Assembly (NCBI RefSeq): GCF_028356935.1 | Contig: NZ_CP102798.1 | Span: 868,001 to 932,000 of the forward strand | Length of the DNA stretch: 64,000 nucleotides | From: Lysinibacillus sp. OF-1 | Lineage (GTDB): Bacteria > Bacillota > Bacilli > Bacillales_A > Planococcaceae | Direction of reading: 5' to 3' | Shown here: in pieces, positions 1-8,355 of the stretch | How positions within the stretch are numbered: position 1 is the stretch's first letter | Layout: every line of letters starts with the position of its first letter | The notes under the pieces: generated by a model | What the model was told of the DNA's origin: nothing | The model's database searches: none | The model's input: only the letters and a program-made list of their open reading frames with translations | Made by a program: the position numbers and the translations under genes

Positions 1-696
1 GCGTATGCGAAGGAAATGCTAGCTAAAAAAGAAGAGATTTTTGAAACCATTCAATCCTTAACAACAAAGGTCAACGGGACATTAAAAATTGCCTGTGCAT
101 CCATTGTTGGTCAAAACTGGCTACCTAAAATTTTAAAGGATTTTGTGTCAAAATATCCTGAAGCTAAAATATCACTGATGACGGGCTGGAGCTCTGAAAT
201 TGTCAAGGCACTCTATGAGGGCGAGGCACATGTAGGCATTGTACGTGGCCAAGTTGACTGGAAGGGAGAAAAGATTCACCTTTTCAGAGATACTCTTTAT
301 TTAGTGGACAAAGAAGTTAAGACCATTGAAGATGTGTTGAAGACAGACCGTCCATTTATACAATATAAAAGTGATTCTAACTACTATCAAGAAATTCAAC
401 AATGGTGGCAACAGCATTTTGCATCAAATCCTAGAAAACAAATTTTAGTGGATCAAATTGAGATTTGTAAGCAAATGGCCTTAAATGGCATCGGCTATGC
501 TATTTTACCTTCCATTACTTTAAATGACCACGATGCCATTCATAAAATCCCGCTGTCCAATGATGAAAAGGAATTTGGGCTTACGCGAGATACTTGGTTA
601 ATTGGCTATGAATCCTCCTTTGAATTGAGACAGGTAGAGGCTTTTGTTGAAGTAGTGCAGGATCATGCACGTTGTTTGTTTGATTATACAAAATAG
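1..696 (+). CDS. LysR-family transcriptional regulator, 3' part only
   Basis: The reading frame is open from the first base, so the gene begins outside the window. What remains is the C-terminal effector-binding part of a LysR-type regulator. The segment beginning VNGTLKIACASI opens a periplasmic-binding-like fold and is followed by a hydrophobic alternation typical of LysR substrate-binding domains. The N-terminal winged helix is missing, so neither the DNA target nor the effector can be inferred. The gene ends at a TAG and is followed at once by a strong terminator. The first ATG in the window, at 16, is internal and should not be taken as the start. Family assignment is fairly secure; function is unknown. 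Confidence 0.8.
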   Translation, partial: AYAKEMLAKKEEIFETIQSLTTKVNGTLKIACASIVGQNWLPKILKDFVSKYPEAKISLMTGWSSEIVKALYEGEAHVGIVRGQVDWKGEKIHLFRDTLYLVDKEVKTIEDVLKTDRPFIQYKSDSNYYQEIQQWWQQHFASNPRKQILVDQIEICKQMALNGIGYAILPSITLNDHDAIHKIPLSNDEKEFGLTRDTWLIGYESSFELRQVEAFVEVVQDHARCLFDYTK

Positions 697-698
697 CC

Positions 699-737
699 AA
701 AAAGGCAATTCCAAGTCATGTCGGAATTGCCTTTTTG
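699..737 (+). terminator. Intrinsic terminator after LysR gene
   Basis: Inverted repeat AAAGGCAATTCC / GGAATTGCCTTT with a 10-base loop, followed by a T run. It separates the LysR gene from the operon starting at 870. Confidence 0.85.
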
Positions 738-825
738 TATTCATTATTAAATCGCTTATTTCTTAAGAGTTTATGAATATTCATGAAGATATCATAAGAA
801 ATGGAACAAAATGCAATTTAAATCG

Positions 826-831
826 TATAAT
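826..831 (+). promoter_or_regulatory. Candidate -10 box (TATAAT) for the MoxR/VWA operon
   Basis: A perfect TATAAT lies about 39 bases upstream of the first gene of the eight-gene operon. The matching -35 (around 803-808, GGAACA) is a poor match to consensus, so only the -10 is offered. Confidence 0.4.
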
Positions 832-869
832 TATGTAACCATCTATTTACATAAAAAGGAGTTGAGCTT

Positions 870-3260
870 TTGAAAAAGACAAAAATGACGGCACTGACCT
901 TATTAGTCATGCTTGTAATTAGCTTTTTATTGCCTTCTACACAGGCAAGTGCTGCTGCTACATTAGAGGTCAAAGCAACAGCGGGTATTTCAGGTAAAGC
1001 TAAATATCAATCAGTGGTGCCACTACAAGTAACAGTAAAAAATAATGGTGCAGATTTTTCTGGAGATATGGCCATTAATTCTGCCAATTCTTATGAGGCT
1101 GCATCAGCAATCGTCGTGCCAATCGATATAGCAGCAGGAGAAGAAAAGACATTTACTTTCTATCAGGATGGGTTAGCTGACTATAGTTATTCGGACGCAG
1201 ATTTATTTGCCTTTTATGAGGGAAGCATTGAGAAAGGAAAAAAGGTTGCCTATAAAGGAACTAAACGCCTACAATCTAATTTTTTAGATCCTTCAGCAAC
1301 GTTTATTTATACATTAACAGATAAAAGTGATCGACTATCGGCCTTTTTACGTTTATCAACATTTGTTGTTCAAAGCAGTGTCGAAGTATTTAATATTAAT
1401 CAATTAAAAGATTATACATTCCCAGAAGATTCACAGGGACTTGCTATGGCCAATGTCATTGTAGTGGATGAAGTGGCGATAGCCGATTTAACACAAAAAC
1501 AACAAGAGTCCTTACTAAAATGGGTACAAGATGGCGGTACATTACTCTTAGGGGCTGCTGACCAAATTGATGCCACAGCAGGTATTTTGAAAGAGTATTT
1601 ACCATTATCATTATCACAAGAGATGACTTCTATTTCTGCAGAGGCATTAACTAAATTATCGGGTGGAGGCATTTTTACACAGCCTATTTCGGTTTACTCG
1701 TCTACTAGTAGTGAAGGAAGTTTACCAGTACTAACAGAAAATAATACAGTGTTAGCAGCAAAGAAAAAAATTGGTAGTGGAGAAATTATTCAAACAGCTT
1801 TCTCTTTAGGTGATCAACCGCTTGCATCAATGGACGGCTATGCTGCCCTTATAGCTAAAATGATTGATATTCAGAACATTTCGCAGCAAGGGATGATGAG
1901 ACAGGGGCAATCATCACTCGACCAAATTTCTTATGAGCTTCGTAACATTAATGAATTATTTCCATCCTTTGAAGTATCAGTAAGCTATATGCTAATTGTC
2001 ATTATTCTTTATATTTTAATTATCGGGCCACTGCTTTACGTTGTTCTTAAAAAAATGGACAAGCGTGAGCATGCATGGTGGATCATTCCATCGATTTCAA
2101 TTGTCCTTTCAATTGTTCTCTTTATTGTTGGAGCCAAGGATCGTATTGTTCAGCCACAAGTTCAACAATCTGCATTCTATAAAGTAAACGAAGATAGTAG
2201 TGTAAATGGTTATTATGTAGAGTCGATTCTAACAAATCGTAGTGGGGATTTTGTGGTCAATGCTGATCAAAATACGACTGCCATTGCTTTGAGAAATTAC
2301 AATAATTTCACAGGGACGATGGGAGCTTTGCATGAATCTTCTTATATAAAAGAAAATGCTAACGGTTCGACGTTAACATTACGCGACTTAAGCTACTGGT
2401 CTGTGCAATCCTTTGGTGGAAAAACGTCAGCTCAAAATATGGGCAAGATGGATATTGATATAACATTGAAAAATGAAAAGCTAACAGGAACGGTTAAAAA
2501 TAATTTCCCATTCACATTAAAAGATGTCACATTAATTTCTGGTGTGAAAGAAGTGAAGCTAGGGGATATTGAAGCGAATGGAACGTTACAGGTTAATAAG
2601 GAACTGAAAACAACGGTTCTTCAAAAACCATCGATATTCAATAATTATAATTATAGTTACCCATCGAAGAAGGATGAGGTAGACCCAATGCGTATTGAAA
2701 GAATGAAATCATTAGCATTACCGCTTGTAGAAAATGATAACCAGCCAATACTCACAGCTTGGACAGATCAAGCTCTTGTAGGAGTAGAACTAGAAACAAG
2801 TGCTAATATGTCACCGATTACTACGCTTGTTCAACCGTTTAAAGGAAAAGTGGAGCTATCAGGTCCATTTACAATGAAGCGCAATAACTTCACTTATACA
2901 TTAGTACCACTTTCAGCAAGTGGACACTATGAAAAAATTGATGAATTGAACAATTGGTACCTATCTGATGGTTTATACGAAGTCACAATGGCAATGCCAG
3001 ATCAATTTATGGATGCTGTTCAATCACTTAATGAGCTCACAGTTTCCAATAAGGATGTTGCACGTATGCAGATAGCGATCTGGAATAATGAAACTAACGT
3101 ATATGAACCACTGGTAGATACAAAGCAAGTGTTTACGGATAAAATTTCAAAGTACTTTAATCAAGATGGAGAACTGCGAATGGAAATAAAATATGGTCCT
3201 GATCCATCTGGAGAACAAACGAAATTACCAGATATAGAGCTGAAAGGAGTGGCAAAATAA
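870..3260 (+). CDS. Exported/membrane protein of the MoxR/VWA operon
   Basis: A 796-residue protein. It starts at TTG 870, chosen because AAAAAGGAG ends 8 bases upstream. Residues 1-29 form a signal peptide (Lys-rich start, hydrophobic core, cleavage near ASAAA). A large extracytoplasmic part follows, including a stretch resembling a glutamine-amidotransferase-like fold around residues 190-240. Two membrane segments lie near 370-395 and 402-420, and a second extracytoplasmic domain follows. This topology is usual for large membrane proteins encoded beside MoxR, DUF58 and VWA genes. It is the first gene of an operon and its stop overlaps the start of the ABC ATPase gene by one base. Its biochemical role is unknown; a role in assembling or exporting envelope components is inference from context. 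Confidence 0.8.
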   Translation: MKKTKMTALTLLVMLVISFLLPSTQASAAATLEVKATAGISGKAKYQSVVPLQVTVKNNGADFSGDMAINSANSYEAASAIVVPIDIAAGEEKTFTFYQDGLADYSYSDADLFAFYEGSIEKGKKVAYKGTKRLQSNFLDPSATFIYTLTDKSDRLSAFLRLSTFVVQSSVEVFNINQLKDYTFPEDSQGLAMANVIVVDEVAIADLTQKQQESLLKWVQDGGTLLLGAADQIDATAGILKEYLPLSLSQEMTSISAEALTKLSGGGIFTQPISVYSSTSSEGSLPVLTENNTVLAAKKKIGSGEIIQTAFSLGDQPLASMDGYAALIAKMIDIQNISQQGMMRQGQSSLDQISYELRNINELFPSFEVSVSYMLIVIILYILIIGPLLYVVLKKMDKREHAWWIIPSISIVLSIVLFIVGAKDRIVQPQVQQSAFYKVNEDSSVNGYYVESILTNRSGDFVVNADQNTTAIALRNYNNFTGTMGALHESSYIKENANGSTLTLRDLSYWSVQSFGGKTSAQNMGKMDIDITLKNEKLTGTVKNNFPFTLKDVTLISGVKEVKLGDIEANGTLQVNKELKTTVLQKPSIFNNYNYSYPSKKDEVDPMRIERMKSLALPLVENDNQPILTAWTDQALVGVELETSANMSPITTLVQPFKGKVELSGPFTMKRNNFTYTLVPLSASGHYEKIDELNNWYLSDGLYEVTMAMPDQFMDAVQSLNELTVSNKDVARMQIAIWNNETNVYEPLVDTKQVFTDKISKYFNQDGELRMEIKYGPDPSGEQTKLPDIELKGVAK

Positions 3261-4195
3261 TGATAGAAATTCGTGACTTAACGAAACGATATGGCTCCTT
3301 TACAGCATTAGATCATTTAAACTTGTCCTTAGAAGAAGGCGTTGTATTTGGATTTGTTGGTGCTAACGGGGCAGGGAAATCTACAACATTCTCTATTCTA
3401 GCCACACTATTGTCGCCAACTTCTGGTGATGCCTTGATCAATGGCAAAAGTGTTGTGAAGGAACCGAAGGAAGTGCGCAAGCAAATTGGCTATATGCCTG
3501 ATTTCTTTGGTGTCTATGACCAGCTAAAAGTAGATGAATATTTAGATTTTTATGGTGCGAGCTACGGTATTCAGCTAGCAGAGCGTCAAGTGTTAATTCC
3601 ACAACTATTAGAGCTAGTGAATTTAACAAACAAACGCTATGAATATGTGGATTTATTATCACGGGGGATGAAGCAACGCTTATGTTTAGCCCGTGCCCTT
3701 ATCCACGATCCCAAGGTATTGATTTTGGATGAGCCTGCATCAGGTTTAGATCCGCGAGCTCGTGTGGAAATGCGAGACATTTTACGGAATTTAAAATCCA
3801 TGGGGAAAACCATTTTAATTTCCTCGCATATTTTGCCAGAGCTTGCTGAGATGTGTGATGAAATCGGCGTCATTGATAATGGCAAGCTAATTGCACATGG
3901 CAATGTAGCTGCGATTCAAGCACAACTACAGGGAGAAAAGCGTATTGTGATGAAAGTGACAGATCGACTCGATGCAGTACGTGCATTTTTAGAGGAAGAT
4001 CCCCATATTTCTTCTATTGATGTCATCGACAATCGCTTAGAAATAGCCTTTAATTACCGTGGAACAGACGCAGAGCAAGTGTCATTATTAAAAAAGGCAA
4101 TGCTTGCCGATTTACCGATTTATGCATTAAGTGAGGAAGAGAAAGATTTAGAGGATGTCTTTATGGCAATCACGAAGGGAGCGGACAATCAATGA
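3260..4195 (+). CDS. ABC transporter ATP-binding protein (ABC-2 type)
   Basis: A 311-residue ATPase subunit. Walker A (GANGAGKS, residues 34-41), the signature region LSRGMKQRL near 134-142 and Walker B VLILDEPASGLDP are all present, as is the switch histidine (ISSHILPE). A C-terminal extension of about 80 residues is typical of ATPases that partner ABC-2 permeases. The ATG overlaps the stop of the upstream gene (TAATG), and the gene overlaps the following permease gene (ATGATG), so the three are probably co-translated. With the permease it should form an exporter. The substrate is not evident from sequence. Confidence 0.9.
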   Translation: MIEIRDLTKRYGSFTALDHLNLSLEEGVVFGFVGANGAGKSTTFSILATLLSPTSGDALINGKSVVKEPKEVRKQIGYMPDFFGVYDQLKVDEYLDFYGASYGIQLAERQVLIPQLLELVNLTNKRYEYVDLLSRGMKQRLCLARALIHDPKVLILDEPASGLDPRARVEMRDILRNLKSMGKTILISSHILPELAEMCDEIGVIDNGKLIAHGNVAAIQAQLQGEKRIVMKVTDRLDAVRAFLEEDPHISSIDVIDNRLEIAFNYRGTDAEQVSLLKKAMLADLPIYALSEEEKDLEDVFMAITKGADNQ

Positions 4196-5037
4196 TGGAA
4201 AGATTTTATAATCCGGTACTTGTAAAAGAATTGAAGTTGCGCTTCCGTTCTTTTAAAAGCTTCTCAGGGTTAATGTTTTATTTAGCAGTACTGTGTATTT
4301 TCATTGCAGGATTTTTATTGCTTACGACTGAATTTACTGGCAGGGGCTTCTTTAGACCAGAAACAAGCTTTATGATGTTTGCTGTGCTAACCATTTTACA
4401 AATGGCATTAGTTCTTTTCATTACTCCAAGTTTAACTGCAGGTGCCATCAGTAGTGAACGTGAGAAGCAAACTTTAAATATTTTACTAACAACAACACAA
4501 AGTTCTACACAAATTGTTATTGGAAAATTATTATCCTCTGTAGCATTTCTAGTATTGATGCTGGTAGCAGGATTACCACTATATAGCTTAGTATTTCTAT
4601 TCGGTGGTGTATCACCTTCACAGCTTATTTCTATATTTTTATTTTATTTAGTTACTGTAGTAGCAATAGGTAGTATTGGTGTGATGTTTTCAACAATTAC
4701 AAAGAGAACCATTGTGGCCATGATTGCAACATATGGATCGATTATTTTTTTAGGTGGTATTACAGCATTCTTCTTCTTTTTAACAATGGCCTTTCATCAA
4801 ATGGGTAATGCCATTGGTACAAGCACCTCCTTTATGACTTATTTTTGGGCGTCTATCAATCCAGGTGCCTTGATGTTGACGCTTATTTCACCAGAGATGG
4901 GTGATGCGTTAGCTGAGCTTTCTGGTATAGAACTACCTGTATGGATTATGTATTTAATTGCTTATGTATTGATTATTGTACTTTGTTTAACGATTGCAAT
5001 TAAAAAATTACGTGCCAACATGAAAAGTAACCGATGA
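4192..5037 (+). CDS. ABC-2 type transporter permease
   Basis: A 281-residue polytopic membrane protein with about six hydrophobic segments. Between the second and third lies the stretch AGAISSEREKQTLNILLTT, a hallmark of the ABC-2 permease family (NosY/GldF-like): a conserved E-R-E-K/R-G/Q-T-L-E/N loop next to a membrane helix. It overlaps the ATPase gene by four bases and is the obvious membrane partner of that ATPase. Gld-type exporters are often found beside large signal-peptide proteins like the one encoded upstream. What is transported is unknown. Confidence 0.88.
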   Translation: MMERFYNPVLVKELKLRFRSFKSFSGLMFYLAVLCIFIAGFLLLTTEFTGRGFFRPETSFMMFAVLTILQMALVLFITPSLTAGAISSEREKQTLNILLTTTQSSTQIVIGKLLSSVAFLVLMLVAGLPLYSLVFLFGGVSPSQLISIFLFYLVTVVAIGSIGVMFSTITKRTIVAMIATYGSIIFLGGITAFFFFLTMAFHQMGNAIGTSTSFMTYFWASINPGALMLTLISPEMGDALAELSGIELPVWIMYLIAYVLIIVLCLTIAIKKLRANMKSNR

Positions 5038-5049
5038 GGAGGAATTGGT

Positions 5050-6465
5050 ATGGAGCGTCGTAAGCAGTTACGAAAATATATTCAGCGTGCAAAGTCGAGC
5101 TTAACTCTTGAAAGAAGTATTCCCATTGCACAGTACGGTTTGTTTTTGGCATTGCTTTCGAGTGCTTCTCTCGTTTTAATTTCCCGACTATTTGTTTGGC
5201 CATATTATCGTCAAATAGCATTAGGTGCATTCATTACTGTTATGGCTGCAACTACTGTTTACATATGGTGGAAACGTGTCAACGAAAGAGAGGCTTTGCA
5301 TACTCTGGATCATTATTTTTCTCATAATGAGTTAGTGACAGCATTATCGTTTAAAGATGATCAGGACCCTCTTGTCCAATCTTTATTATCTAAAGCCATA
5401 CAAAATGTTGAAAAAGCTTTTGCTGACTTTAAGGCTCGAAAGAAACATCTGTTTCGTCCAAAGGCATTTATCGGATTATTCGTCACAACAGTTGTACTAG
5501 CCATTCTTTATATGTTCCCGGCAGCGACGCAAATAGAAGCAATCGAGATTGAAAAAGAGCAAGCTGTTATCGAAGATATGAAAAAGGAAGTTGCTGAACT
5601 AGAGAAAAAAGCACAAACAAAAGAAGTTAACGAGCAATTGCAAGAGCTTCAAAATACTTTAAAAGAGGCTGAAACGGCAGAAGAGGCTTTACGGGAAGTT
5701 GTGAAAAAGCAAAAGGAACTAGCCCTAAAGGAACAGCAATTAAAGGATAAACAAACGGCTAGTCAAGATGGGGCAGAAGAAGAACAAAGCTTATCGAAGG
5801 AAGAGGTTGAGCAGCTAAAAGAGCTTGCTCAAATGCAGCAAGGGCTAACGGAAAATGCAAATGCTACTCAAACGGCTATGAGCAAGCTTGGTAAGCCAGC
5901 AAGTAATTCCTTACAAAATGCTATTGCTAGTGCCAATCATAATGCAAGCAGTAACAAACAAAACAATCAACAGTCTTCTGGCAATGCCCAACCTAGCAAT
6001 CAGCAAAGCCAAGCAAGTCAGTCTGGTCAAAATAATGCTCAAAGTGGTTCCAAACAACAAGGACAAGGACAGGGACAAGGACAAGGACAAGGACAGGGAC
6101 AAGGACAAGGACAAGGACAAGGACAGGGGCAAGGACAAGGACAGGGGCAAGGACAAGGCCAAGGACAAGGGCAAGGACAAGGTCAAGGAGCAGGAAGTGG
6201 CCAAGGCGGTCGAAATTTATTAACGACACCTAATCGAGTTGGCGGATCAAGTGAGACATCAGTAGATGGTGGAGCGTTAGGAGATGGTTCTCATGTATCT
6301 GAGCAACAGGGAAATGGACCAATAACAAAGGGCTCTATTCGACCATATGAAGAAGTAATTGGCTCCTATAAAGACAGCTATTTAGAAAGCTCAGAGCGTT
6401 TACAATTACCAAAGGATTTACAAAATGTCGTGCAATCTTATTTCACGTCAATTGAGTCGCAGTAG
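5050..6465 (+). CDS. Membrane protein with coiled coil and (Gly-Gln)21 tract
   Basis: A 471-residue protein with RBS GAGGAGG and ATG at 5050. Hydrophobic segments lie near residues 27-47, 54-73 and 137-155. A long charged coiled coil rich in Glu, Lys and Gln follows (about 160-270), then an Asn/Ser/Gln-rich linker. Next come 21 uninterrupted Gly-Gln dipeptides (residues 338-379, bases 6061-6186) and a C-terminal segment ending IGSYKDSYLESSERLQLP...VQSYFTSIE. The overall plan resembles the DUF4175-like proteins found in MoxR/VWA clusters, whose C-termini carry similar low-complexity regions. It sits between the ABC permease and the MoxR gene. Function unknown. Confidence 0.8.
   Translation: MERRKQLRKYIQRAKSSLTLERSIPIAQYGLFLALLSSASLVLISRLFVWPYYRQIALGAFITVMAATTVYIWWKRVNEREALHTLDHYFSHNELVTALSFKDDQDPLVQSLLSKAIQNVEKAFADFKARKKHLFRPKAFIGLFVTTVVLAILYMFPAATQIEAIEIEKEQAVIEDMKKEVAELEKKAQTKEVNEQLQELQNTLKEAETAEEALREVVKKQKELALKEQQLKDKQTASQDGAEEEQSLSKEEVEQLKELAQMQQGLTENANATQTAMSKLGKPASNSLQNAIASANHNASSNKQNNQQSSGNAQPSNQQSQASQSGQNNAQSGSKQQGQGQGQGQGQGQGQGQGQGQGQGQGQGQGQGQGQGQGQGQGQGAGSGQGGRNLLTTPNRVGGSSETSVDGGALGDGSHVSEQQGNGPITKGSIRPYEEVIGSYKDSYLESSERLQLPKDLQNVVQSYFTSIESQ
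6061..6186 (+). repeat. 21 tandem hexamers encoding Gly-Gln
   Basis: Twenty-one consecutive 6-base units, mainly GGACAA with variants GGACAG, GGGCAA, GGCCAA and GGTCAA, lie in the membrane-protein gene. All units read Gly-Gln. Because the unit is a multiple of three, gain or loss of units by slippage keeps the frame. Confidence 0.95.
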
Positions 6466-6476
6466 GAGGAAAAGAA

Positions 6477-7472
6477 ATGGCATTTACAGAGCAACAGTAT
6501 GTAGAGATGAGCGCGAAATTACACCAAGTAAAAGAAGAAATTCATCGCTTCATTGTTGGACAGGAAGAAGCAATTGATTATACGCTGTATGCAGTTCTAG
6601 CAGATGGTCATGCCTTATTAGAAGGTTTACCAGGATTAGGGAAAACAATGTTAATCCGTACAATTTCTGAAGTACTAGATTTGTCGTTTTCACGTATTCA
6701 ATTTACACCCGATCTTATGCCTGCTGATATAACAGGGACAAGTATGATTGAACGGACGCCTGATGGCAAGCAACAATTTACATTTCAACCTGGGCCAATC
6801 TTTAGTCAAATGGTGTTAGCCGACGAAATTAACAGGGCAACACCGAAAACACAAAGTGCCTTGTTGGAAGCAATGGGAGAAAAAACGGTGACGATTTTGG
6901 GGGATACGAAAAAAATGGCGAAACCATTTTTCGTGTTAGCGACTCAAAATCCTATTGAAATGGAAGGAACCTATCCATTACCTGAAGCACAAATGGACCG
7001 TTTCCTTTGTAAAATTCTTGTACCGTATCCTGAAAAAAGTGAACTTATGGAAATTATGAAGCGAACGACAGGTGCGCAGGAAATTGGTTTACAGAAGATG
7101 ATGAATACTGAGGGTCTTATGGAAGCTCAGCAAATGGTGAAAGAAGTAATGGTTGCCGATGAAATGCTGGAATTTGCCACAGATCTAGTGGTGGCTACGC
7201 ATCCTGAAAGACCAGATGCTCTGAATGAAGTTAAACAATATGCCATGTATGGCAGTGGTCCACGTGGTTTGCAAAGCTTAATAAAACTAGCAAAGGCTAG
7301 AGCACTTATGAACGGACGTTTCCATGTTTCTGTAGCTGATATAAAATCTGTTGCAAAACCGGTTTTACGTCACCGAATGCTGTTGAATTATGAAGGGGAG
7401 GCTTCAGGGAAAACAGCTGATGATGTGATTGATGTTATTTTAGAAAAAGTTCAACAAGGTGTTAGCAAGTGA
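6477..7472 (+). CDS. MoxR-family AAA+ ATPase
   Basis: A 331-residue AAA+ ATPase. Walker A is GLPGLGKT (residues 50-57) and Walker B is VLADEINRA (113-121). The sensor-1 region reads ATQNPIEMEGTYPLPEAQMDRF, a MoxR signature. RBS AGGAGG precedes the ATG at 6477. MoxR proteins act as chaperone-like ATPases that activate or assemble partners containing a VWA domain, and four genes of this operon fit that scheme. The stop overlaps the GTG of the DUF58 gene, indicating translational coupling. The particular client is unknown. Confidence 0.93.
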   Translation: MAFTEQQYVEMSAKLHQVKEEIHRFIVGQEEAIDYTLYAVLADGHALLEGLPGLGKTMLIRTISEVLDLSFSRIQFTPDLMPADITGTSMIERTPDGKQQFTFQPGPIFSQMVLADEINRATPKTQSALLEAMGEKTVTILGDTKKMAKPFFVLATQNPIEMEGTYPLPEAQMDRFLCKILVPYPEKSELMEIMKRTTGAQEIGLQKMMNTEGLMEAQQMVKEVMVADEMLEFATDLVVATHPERPDALNEVKQYAMYGSGPRGLQSLIKLAKARALMNGRFHVSVADIKSVAKPVLRHRMLLNYEGEASGKTADDVIDVILEKVQQGVSK

Positions 7473-8344
7473 CAGCAAAATACTTATTGCCCGAAGACTG
7501 GTTAGCAAAAATCAGTCGCTTTCAAGTAGCGACGGCCTCCAAACTACGCGGGCAGCATAAGGGTTCGCACCGTTCACAACGCTTCGGGGCTTCTCTCGAT
7601 TTCTCAGATTTTAGAGAATACCATTTAGGTGATGATGTACGCCAAGTAGATTGGAACGTTTTTGCTCGAACAGATAAATACTTTATCAAGAGGTTTTTAG
7701 ACGAGCAAGAGATGCGTGTACACATTTTACTCGATACTACTAAATCAATGGGGGAGAGCGCTAAGTGGCTATTTGCTCGTCAAATTGTGGCCTCCCTCGG
7801 CTTAATGGTGCTCGGTCGTGATGATCGTTTGTCTTTTTCGTTTGTCCAAGATGAGGTGAAACCACCGTTTCGACGGAAGGGTGCCATGTATCGTCGAGCT
7901 TTTTTACAAGTAGTAACAGATATAGAAGAAGCGAATTATGCTAATCGATTTGCACAGGGTGCACTAAAAGCTATGCCTAAGGATAGTACCGTACTCTTCA
8001 TTATTACAGATGGGTTAGAGCCAATTGAGGAATGGGAGCAGCTGTTAAAAAGACTACCACGCTATGCTGGGGATGTTCGCATTTTGCAAATTGTTACGCA
8101 AGAAGAGTTATCACCAAATTATTTGGGGGATGTCCGCCTTCTTGATCGTGAAACAGGCAATGGTGTCAATGTGACGATGTCTACTAAAGTATTAGACACC
8201 TATCATGCAAGACGATTATTACATGAAGAAGAATTTGAAGCCATTTGCCGCCGCTTTGGCGTTCGAAAATTACAATTGAAAGTGGAAGATGGACTGCAAC
8301 ATGCGATCTTTCAACAATTATTAAAAGCACATTGGATTAGGTGA
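7469..8344 (+). CDS. DUF58 domain protein (VWA-like)
   Basis: A 291-residue protein starting at GTG 7469, overlapping the MoxR stop (GTGA). The DUF58 core is clear: residues 30-70 hold FGASLDFSDFREYHLGDDVRQVDWN. A VWA-like segment follows (HILLDTTKSMG), keeping the D-x-T-x-S pattern of a metal-ion-dependent adhesion site, and a later VLFIITDGLEP strand. No signal peptide or membrane helix is apparent, so it should be cytoplasmic. DUF58 genes nearly always follow moxR genes and are thought to be direct partners of the ATPase. Exact role unknown. Confidence 0.9.
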   Translation: MTAKYLLPEDWLAKISRFQVATASKLRGQHKGSHRSQRFGASLDFSDFREYHLGDDVRQVDWNVFARTDKYFIKRFLDEQEMRVHILLDTTKSMGESAKWLFARQIVASLGLMVLGRDDRLSFSFVQDEVKPPFRRKGAMYRRAFLQVVTDIEEANYANRFAQGALKAMPKDSTVLFIITDGLEPIEEWEQLLKRLPRYAGDVRILQIVTQEELSPNYLGDVRLLDRETGNGVNVTMSTKVLDTYHARRLLHEEEFEAICRRFGVRKLQLKVEDGLQHAIFQQLLKAHWIR

Positions 8345-8355
8345 GGTGAGCCGTA

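Noticed and set aside
6061-6186. CRISPR-like periodicity
   Set aside because: The repeats are contiguous 6-base coding units with no spacers.
5888-6229. Long open frames in other frames and on the minus strand across the GQ tract
   Set aside because: They exist only because a 6-base repeat lacks stops in every frame. They have no ribosome sites and encode monotonous Lys-Asp or Leu-Ser repeats.
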